Assembly: GCA_030035585.1 (NCBI GenBank)
Contig: CM057482.1
Span: 7,551,001 to 7,615,000, forward strand
Reading direction: 5' to 3'
DNA: 64,000 nucleotides
Source: Dugong dugon
Taxonomy: Eukaryota; Chordata; Mammalia; Sirenia; Dugongidae
Shown here: positions 56,740 through 64,000 of the stretch, in pieces
Position numbering within the stretch: the first letter of the stretch is position 1
How the letters are laid out: the number at the start of each line of letters is the position of its first letter
Position numbers and translations under genes: made by a program
Notes under the pieces: generated by a model
What the model saw: the letters and a program-made list of their open reading frames with translations, nothing else
The model's database searches: none
Told to the model about the DNA's origin: nothing

Positions 56740-59029
56740 TGACCAAAGGGGACCCTTGAAAATCACCCTCTTGGTAACCTGGGGTTGCCACTGCTTTCTA
56801 GAAGGCAGAGGTTGAGGAGGGGTGGCTCCTGAACCTTCCTCCCTTTTCAGAGTTAATATCCCAAATCCAGAGTCCGGCAGGCCTTCCAGTTACCCTGGCA
56901 GAAAGCCTTGCAAAAACTTTGCCAAGACATTGCAATTCTTTGCCCACATTTCTGAAGAGAGAAGGTGTCAGTAAAACACTCCCAGGTTGTGTGTGTCCCT
57001 GCCTCCAGCCCCAGGATGTAGCCCAGGGCCTAGCACACAGCAGGCACAGTAGGTGCCTGTGCTGAAGGATGTAACACCTGCATGACCCAGAGGTAGCTGC
57101 TCAGAGGACCAGTCCTATACTAAATCCAAGGATCCCGCACAACACCCCCAGTTGGTGTTAATCAACTGAGTCAATCTCAAAGCTCAAATGACTCTCCTAA
57201 TTGCTTGACCCTTTTGCATTTCCCATAAGACCTGAATAGAATTTAAAACGCCTTGGGGATGCTCTGGCTGTATGATCTCAATGCTAAACGTTGTATTAGA
57301 CAAAGGAGTTTTGGTCTGACTGCTCTAGAATACCGATCTGCTGGGACTAGTGTCGGCAATACCTGGAGTTTACCACATCACTATCTCAGTAGCAGCCAGA
57401 TGGAGCCTCCGTTTGAAAGTGGAGCCTCGGTTTTCTGACTGCTTGACAGGCCAGGGAGGAAGAATGAAGGAGGCTCCTGGTGCATCTGGTTTTCTCTCAC
57501 ATTAGGCTCTGTGACGGGCCCCCTGATTTAAGACCAGGATTCAACTGAGAAGCTGTGCTGATAGCACAATAAATAACAGGGAAGCAGCGAGCCCGAGGCG
57601 GCGTGCTGTTAGTCCAGGACCATGGACTGTGTCATTATTTATAATCAAGTAAATACTTATTTTGGTTTCTAGAAGAGGGCATCATGGCGAAATTAATATT
57701 GAAAATAGAAAGAAGAAACACAGGAGGAAGAGTGTTTGTCCTTGTTGGGGAAAAAGAGTCAGCAAGTACAAATATTGTTGGCGGACGTGCTAAAAATAGT
57801 ATAAGGGACGGGGAAGCTTTTGTTTTTCCTGCCTGCTTTTGCCGTGATCTCTACCAAGGTCCTCTTGCAATTGACATTAGGGAAAAAGAATAAAAAAGAA
57901 TTCCCTGTCTACAGTGATCAGATGCCCTCTGTTTCTTTAGCACAGTTCCAAAGGTGGGCTGTTAGTCTTTGCAACAAAGATTGTGCATTAAATTATATCA
58001 AAAATGCAATTTAATTTGATAACTTTGTGAAACTTTTCATATCAATAAATTTATAAATCGGGGAAAAAAATCCTGTTATACTAGCAATTCTCTTAAGCTA
58101 GATGGCCTCAGTATTTTAGTCACCCTTCAACTCCTATTTTTTTTAATCTGTGTACACACTGCGGGGTAGACGGAAAAAGTCCTAGATGCACAGACTGGGG
58201 TGCAGAGAGGGTAATAAACTGTCCAAGGCCCCTCAGCCAGCAAGTGGGCTGGGCTCCAGTCCCAGGGCACTGTCTCCCTGTGTATGGCTCCTACCAGTCT
58301 CAGCATCCCCCCCACAACCCGCTGCAGGCCCTAGGAAGTTCAAGAGGACCCGAAGCCGCCCCAGCCCCACATGGAGGCAACAGTGAGCCGCCCTGGAAAG
58401 GCAGGACCCAAGGGTGCCCTGGGGATGCCCTTGCCTCCTTGCTCCCACAGTGTGCCTGTCACTTCCTGGAGGCCATGTTCCCCGAGTTGCCTGCTCTTAG
58501 GCTGGGCAGGATAACCCTCAGGACGGAAACACAGCTTCCCCTAGCAAGGGGAGATCTGCTGTGCTCTGTCTGCGGGTTTGTCCCTGCAGCAGAGAGGCAC
58601 CATCAACCAGGAAAGACCAGACACATAGAACGGGATCCCAGAACGCACCAAATTAAACTTCCTGATTTAACAGGTGAGGAAACCCAGGCAGAGAGAGGAA
58701 AGCACCTAACAACCTAACAAATAGTGCGCAGCTGAAGTGCAGAGCTGGTGCTGACCCCGGGTCCAGCCTCCACCAGGCCTCCTCCTCTCCCGCATTATCC
58801 TTCCCTTGCTCTTAAGGCTGATGCTTAAATCCCGCCATGAGCAGAGGCAGAGGTGCTTCCTCCAAGCACCCTGGAAACCACCCTGGTTTGGTCATCACAG
58901 AGACTCACTTTTACACACCAACCTCCTGCCCAGCACTTGCAGTGGTCCTTTGTTGGCCTCCCCATAAAGAACAAAATGCATAGCGTGGGCCAGTGTTCAA
59001 GTCCCTTATGGGCCGTCTTTCCCATTCAT
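56740..59029. other. Mostly unique sequence with MIR scraps
   Basis: Antisense MIR scraps at about 58190-58265 (ctgtccaaggcccctcagcc) and 58665-58760 (aacaggtgaggaaacccaggc). The part 57480-58060 has no transposon resemblance. The 157-residue frame at 58244-58717 runs through a MIR and has no family features. Confidence 0.45.
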
Positions 59030-59574
59030 TCATTCACTCACTAATTCAACAAGTATGTATTGAGTAACAAATTGATGCCAGGCGCCGAGGATAAAATAAT
59101 CAAGAATAAAACTGTTTCTGTCCTTCAAAATTTCCCAATTTAGTGCAAGAAACAGCACATGAACAGATAATTATAATATAGTATATTGTTGTTGGGTGCT
59201 GTGGAGCTGATTTCAACTGATAGCAGCCCCAGAGGACAGCGTATAACTGCCCCATAGCGTTTTCTTGGCTGTAATCTTTACAGAAGCAGATCACCAGGCC
59301 TTTCTCCCGTGGAGCAGCTGGGTAGGTTCAAACCGCCAACCTTTCAGTTAGCAGCTGAGTACCTAAAGGTTTGTGCCACTGGAGCTCCTTGTATAATGTA
59401 TTAGCTACAGGGAAACATATTTGCAGTAAATCACAGGAACTAAGGAAGGATTCCCATATGAAGTGTCAATAGGGAGGTAACATTTAGGAAAGTGTTCCAG
59501 GAAGAAGAAGGCCCGAGTTGAATCTTCAAGTGGGCATTGGCCAGTTAACAGGGAAAGACAATCAGGACACCAGC
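59030..59574 (-). mobile_element. L2 LINE, antisense, split by a SINE
   Basis: 'caacaagtatgtattgagtaac', 'gatgccaggcgccgagg', 'gaacagataattataatat' before, and 'ggaaagtgttccaggaagaag' after the SINE. Confidence 0.7.
59187..59388 (-). mobile_element. AfroSINE inside L2
   Basis: Antisense copy 'ttgttgttgggtgctgtgg' to 'tttgtgccactggagctcc', including the 'ggctgtaatctttacagaagcag' block. Confidence 0.88.
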
Positions 59575-59751
59575 CCAAAGGAAAAAGAAAACCAGACCTG
59601 TTGCTGTCAAGTTGATTCTCACTCATCGTGACCCTATGGGACAGAGTAGAACTGCCCCATAGGGTTTCCAAGGAGTGCCTGGTGGATTCGAGCTGCCAAC
59701 CTTTGGGTCAGCAGCCATAGCTCTTAACCACTGCACCACCAGGGCTCCACT
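59575..59751 (-). mobile_element. AfroSINE with perfect target duplication
   Basis: Antisense short-form copy. Perfect 11-bp target duplication aggacaccagc at 59564-59574 and 59752-59762. Confidence 0.93.
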
Positions 59752-59892
59752 AGGACACCAGCAGAGGGTAAAGCCTGAGCGGCTGAAAAGCATACAGTGA
59801 GAAAGTCAATCACATGTGGGCCAGTATCATATTTTTTCACCTCTGTACCTCTGGTGACTTGCCCAGGATCTGATACACAATAAGTCTGTTTT

Positions 59893-60405
59893 TGTTATTG
59901 GGTGCCATCAAGTTGGCTCTGACTCATAGCAAACTTATAACAGAATGAAGTGTTGCCCGGTCCTCGGCCATCCTCATAATATAGGTGTGTTTGAACCATT
60001 GTTGCAGCCACTGTGTCAATCCATCTCTTTGAGGGTCTTCTTTTTCGCTGACTCTCAACTTTACCAAGGAAGATGTCCTCCAGGGATTGTTTCCTCCTGG
60101 TAGCATGTCCAAAGTAAGCAAGATGAAGTCTTACCATCCTCGCTTCTAAGGAGCAGTCTGGCTATACTTCCTCAAGGATAGATTCGTTCTTCTGGAAGTC
60201 CAGGGCATATTTAGTACTCTTTGCCAACACCATAGTTTAAAGGCATCAATTCTTCTTTGGTCTTCCTTTTTCATTGTCCAGCTTTCACATGCATATGAGG
60301 CGACTGAAAATACCACTGCTTGGGTCAGGGGCACCTTAGTCATCAGAGTGACATCTTCACTTTTTTAAGATTTTAAGGAGGTCTTTTTGGCAGATTTTCC
60401 CAATG
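59893..60405 (-). mobile_element. RTE LINE 3' end, antisense
   Basis: 'ttgttattgggtgccatcaag', 'ccatctctttgagggtcttc', 'cagctttcacatgcatatgagg'. The minus-strand frame 60146-60343 carries 'SVASYACESWTMKKEDQRR', the post-RT region. Ends before 'cacaataa', which also lies near the other side (59876-59883). Confidence 0.85.
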
Positions 60406-60960
60406 CACAATAAATAGGCTCTTTATCAACGGTCACTGGATGAACTGATGACTATGTAGGGAACTTCAAGAAGTTCTGTGTTGCTGGGGACACCAAAGAG
60501 TGAGACAAGTGGATGTGATTAGAGGCAAGGCCAGGGGAGGGATTCAGAGGACATGAAGGGCCTCGTGTATTATTCACAAAGACTTGAACTTGATCATGCG
60601 GGCCAAGGATTGTGAACTTGAAGTCCGTGGCCTTCAGGGTATAGTGTCTTCACCCCCGAAGTTGTAAGCAAAGTTTGGTGTATGAATTCAACTTTTATCC
60701 AATTATAAAAGGGATTCATGACCCAAAACAGGTTAAGGATAACTGGGATAAGGGTTGAAACATGTTTGAAGGCTGTAGGTCAGAGAGGACTGTGTGAGAT
60801 TTATTATCTATATGGATCTTGCTGATGTATGAGAACAGGGCCCTTGTCTTTCTCACCGCTGCATCCTTGGTACAGATCACCGTGCCTGGTGCATGACAGG
60901 GTTTCAATACGGAAAGAATGACAGATGTGCGGAGCATGGCCTTGAGGGGACAAGACCAGA
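60406..60960. other. Unique sequence with an L2 scrap
   Basis: A sense L2-like stretch lies at about 60835-60910 (gcatccttggtacagatcaccgtgcctgg). The rest is unclassified. Confidence 0.4.
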
Positions 60961-61600
60961 GCAAGGAGATGTTAGGAGCCCGCTGGAGTAAACCTGACAG
61001 GGGGAAGGGGAGACGAGTTGCTGGTTTAGAGAGAAAGTGACATATTTGAGAAATGTTTTGGAGGTAAAATTAATAGGACTCGATAGTTTACTGGATACGG
61101 AAGGTAAGGAAAATAGAAGTCAAGGATGACTTCTAGCTTTCTGATGCTGTCAATGGAGGTAGTGGAAGCAGGAAGAGGAGTGTGTTTGGAGGGGGTGGTG
61201 GTTAGTTCTGCAAGGATGTAGTGATTATGAGGGGCCTGGAGGACACCCAAGGGGTGAAGCTGAGCAGGCAGTCATATGTGAGGCTGAAGCTTGGAGGGAA
61301 CTTTGGGCTAGAGAGAGAGATGTGGGAATTGATGGAATATAAAATTAGTGAACCCCCAGAGTGAGCGAGATCACCTGGGGAGAGTGCAGAGGGAGCGGGG
61401 GCAGGCCAAGAACAGAATCCTCAGGGAGAAGCAGCTTTTGGGAAGTAGGTGGAGGAATATGGACCTGGAACGCAAACAGATTTTCTGCAAGGAGATACGG
61501 GGAAGCCAAGGGAAGGGGGCACTTCAAGAAGGAAGAAGCGTCCAGTCCAGGCTGATGGGGCTGAGAGTTTAATAAGCTAAAGACCACCCTCTAGTCACTG
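60961..61600 (-). mobile_element. L2 LINE interior, antisense
   Basis: 'gtcaaggatgacttctagctttctg', 'gtgagcgagatcacctgggg', 'gaacagaatcctcagggag'. The glutamine/arginine-rich frames in it are chance. Confidence 0.6.
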
Positions 61601-61929
61601 GTTTGTCAGTAAGGAGGTCATGGGTGGCCATAAGAAGGCTATTAACATGCAGCACAAGAAGTGGAGGTCAGACGGTATTGGACCATATGGCCAGTCCACG
61701 AACTAGCCCATCCTTTCACAAAGTGTATATTAGCAAAGGCAAGGGGAATTACATTACAGCGAGTGTGGACCACAGGGTTAAGGGACAATCTTTGTCTACT
61801 GGGAAAACCTGACTGCCTCTTCTTGCTGTCTCTCTCCTACTGGAATATAAAGCCTTTGAGATCAGGGATTATAATATATGCTTTTTTTTATCCTCCCCAT
61901 TTCACCCACTGCAGTCTGCACAGAAAAGG

Positions 61930-62520
61930 AGCATTCATTCATTCATTCAATATTCATTGAGCATCTACTATGTGCCAAGAACTGTTCTAGGCATTTGGGC
62001 TAAAACAGTACACAATGTAGACAAAGGTCCCTGCCCTCAAGTTACTCCATTCTAGCGGCAACAGATGAACACTACAAAATAACTGTCATAGATACACAAA
62101 TAACAATATGAAAGCAGGTGATAACTGCTATCAAAAACTTGAAAGCAAAGAAAGAGAAGAGGAATTGAGAGTGGGGTGGGTAGGAGGCAGTGGGCAAGCT
62201 GGAGATTACACAGTGTGGTCTGGGTAGTCCTCGTTAAGAAAGTAAGTACTGAGCAAGGCATGCTGGGAGCGAAGTAGTTTGCCCTGTGAATATCTAGCGG
62301 GAGAGTGTTTCAGAGAGACGTGGGGTGACCAACTATCTCTGTTTGCCCAGGACTGACAGGTTTCCCGGGACACGAGATATTTAGTGCTAAAACCAGGGCA
62401 GCCCTGGGCAAACCAGATGGTCGGTCAACCTAACGGAGAGAGGCAGACAGCTAAGGCCTCAAGGCAGAAACGTGGCTGATGTGTTCAAGGGACAGCAAGG
62501 AAGCCAGTGTATCTGGAGGA
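61930..62520 (-). mobile_element. L2 LINE 3' end, antisense, with a palindromic insert
   Basis: Begins 'cattcattcattcaatattcattgagcatctactatg', then 'ccctgccctcaagttactccattctagcgg', 'ggtgataactgctatc', and after the insert 'caagggacagcaaggaagccagtgt'. Confidence 0.8.
62323..62431. mobile_element. Palindromic repeat, probable DNA-transposon fossil
   Basis: 'ggtgaccaactatctctg' and 'tttgcccag' at the left pair with 'ctgggcaaaccag' and 'ggtcaacc' at the right in one register (arms about 62323-62355 and 62399-62431). It interrupts the antisense L2. I recognise the motif as an ancient mammalian repeat but cannot name it. Confidence 0.6.
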
Positions 62521-62599
62521 GACTGAATGAGGGGGACAGTCGGGGGCGCCACATACGGCTCCACAAGCCATAGAGTTGTTCACAAATCTGGAGCTTATT

Positions 62600-62758
62600 A
62601 AGAGCCCTGGTGGTGCAGTGTTTAAGATCTTGGCTGCTAACCAAAAGGTCAGCAATTCTAATCTACCAGCTGCTCCTTGGAAACCCTATGGGGCAGTTCT
62701 ATTTTGTCCTACAGACTTGCTATGAGTCGGAATCGACTCAACGGCAATGTACTTTTTT
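62600..62758 (+). mobile_element. AfroSINE
   Basis: Sense short-form copy 'aagagccctggtggtgcagtg' to 'gtcggaatcgactcaacggc'. Confidence 0.9.
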
Positions 62759-62770
62759 ATGTGTCAGGTG

Positions 62771-62975
62771 GATTCCCTGGGTGGTGAAAATGGTTAACAT
62801 GCTCGGCTGCTAACCAAAAGGTTGGAGGTTCGAGTCCACCTAGAGGTGCCTCAAAAGAAAGGCCTGGCAATCTACTTCCAAAAAACTAGTCATCGAAAAT
62901 CCTGTGGTGCACAGTTCTACTCTAACCCATGTGGGGTCGCCATCAGCTGGAGTCGACTAGACAGCAACTGGTTTT
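62771..62975 (+). mobile_element. AfroSINE, long form
   Basis: Sense copy 'gattccctgggtggtgaaaatgg' to 'gtcgactagacagcaactggt'. Target duplication tatgtg(t/c)caggt at 62759-62770 and 62976-62987. It lies immediately downstream of a short-form copy. Confidence 0.92.
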
Positions 62976-62987
62976 TATGTGCCAGGT

Positions 62988-64000
62988 ATTTATACTCAGC
63001 ACAGGGAATATATAAATGAGTGAAACAGGGAAAAATACAAGTGCCACAGGTTGGTGAAGGACTGTAATGACTTCTGGGTAAATGATCACTTCCCACAGAA
63101 ACTTGCACTTCCAGTCATATCTTTGTCCATATAGTCATATCTTCCTCCAGCACAGCCCAGTCCAGCTTTGGGCTCCTCACACCAGCTACCACTCCCTTAA
63201 TGATGACTGCCATCTGTCTTCCCGTAACAACTGGGGACAGAAAACCCTGATTAGCAGGCCAGTCCACCTGAAGACAGAGCAGGAAATGACCTGTCACAAA
63301 CCCCTCCCCACCCATACCCACCCCTCCGTGACAGGCTCCCCTCTGCCATCTTGCTTGCCCCACGGGGAGAGACAATGGGTTCCTACAAGGGTTTCCAGAC
63401 CCTAGCTGGCCTGCTAAGATGGTACTGGGGAGGATTTCTTCTGAGGTTTTCTAGATTGCAAAAAGGCCCGAGAAAAAAAAGCAATAAGTTATCCATGAAG
63501 TATCTCCCGTTTTATTTTATATATGCATATGGAATTGATTCCTAATTAATTAGTGAAGCTTGCATTTTTTCAGAAACACCTCCTAGAATAGGGGGCTGGT
63601 AAGGGGAAAGATAACGAGTGGGATCCCTCATGTCAGCAGATTAGGGAGCCCTGAGTTAAAACTTCAGTGAACATGAAAGCGTGTTATCTGAGAAAAGCAA
63701 ACACGTTAGGCTATCTTCATGTATTAACACATGAGTGTAAATTAGCCTGTGAGACTAGCTTTTCACAAATCAAAGACTTGAGTGGGACCCCTGGAAGGGG
63801 GTGGAGGGTGATAGAGGAGAATGGAAAGAACAGGGTGGTCCTAAACAGAGAACTGGAAGGGTACAGAGAACCTGGAATAACGATAAAACAATCATACAGG
63901 CCACAAAGCAGTTTCACATTCTCTTTCATCTGCCCCTCACAACCCAAGATGGTGGGAGTTATAATCATCCTCCAAGAGGCAGACCAGCATTACAAAGCCA
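62988..64000. other. Unique sequence
   Basis: No transposon, exon or RNA gene is recognised to the end of the window. Confidence 0.5.

Noticed and set aside
58244-58717. 157-residue open frame
   Set aside because: GC-rich chance frame crossing an antisense MIR. No family resemblance.

Overview
This window is nuclear DNA from an afrotherian mammal, most likely an elephant or close relative. The main reason is the dominant repeat family: dozens of copies, on both strands, of a tRNA-derived SINE of the AfroSINE type (head like 'gagccctggtggtgcagtgg', B-box-like 'ggttcgaatcc', tail like 'gagtcggaatcgactc'). RTE-type LINEs with a very similar tail accompany it, as do L1 3' ends of a mammal-wide type. 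The species cannot be fixed from the sequence alone. I find no exon, transfer RNA gene, ribosomal RNA gene, CRISPR array or bacterial-style operon. No open reading frame looks like a host protein; those of interest belong to decayed transposons or to simple repeats. The window is intergenic or deep-intronic.

Layout. 1-14 kb: mostly unique sequence with SINEs, an ERVL-like solo LTR splitting a MIR (3.8-4.5 kb), a tRNA-Gly-headed SINE (5.6 kb), an antisense L2 (7-8 kb) and a palindromic hAT-type MITE (8.5 kb). 14-23 kb: L1 3' and 5' fragments, a candidate LTR, an L1 that changes orientation internally. 23-30 kb: a tRNA-Gly SINE, an RTE copy, L2 with a 25-bp minisatellite, a long antisense L1M. 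30-36 kb: the densest block, with a broken hAT-superfamily transposase-like pseudogene, a broken ERVL pol fragment (integrase then dUTPase-like), and a tRNA-Gly SINE that received a 389-bp hAT MITE with a perfect 8-bp target duplication. 36-42 kb: an L1 3' end with target duplication, unique sequence, a candidate LTR. 42.9-45.3 kb: the longest RTE copy (reverse transcriptase plus the end of the endonuclease, antisense), followed by L1/HAL1 5' material. 46-53 kb: L2, a CA-rich minisatellite with a 125-133 bp period, and two L1 copies, one starting in a 91-bp palindrome. 53-64 kb: unique sequence, SINEs, L2, an RTE 3' end and a small palindromic repeat.

Nothing here works as a gene system. What ties the elements together is mobilisation. 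The SINE and RTE tails look alike, which fits the known pattern of SINEs borrowing a LINE's machinery. The hAT MITE, sitting inside a lineage-specific SINE, shows that cut-and-paste DNA transposition occurred after that SINE inserted. Repeat family names come from memory of consensus sequences, not from a search, so boundaries are approximate unless target duplications are stated.
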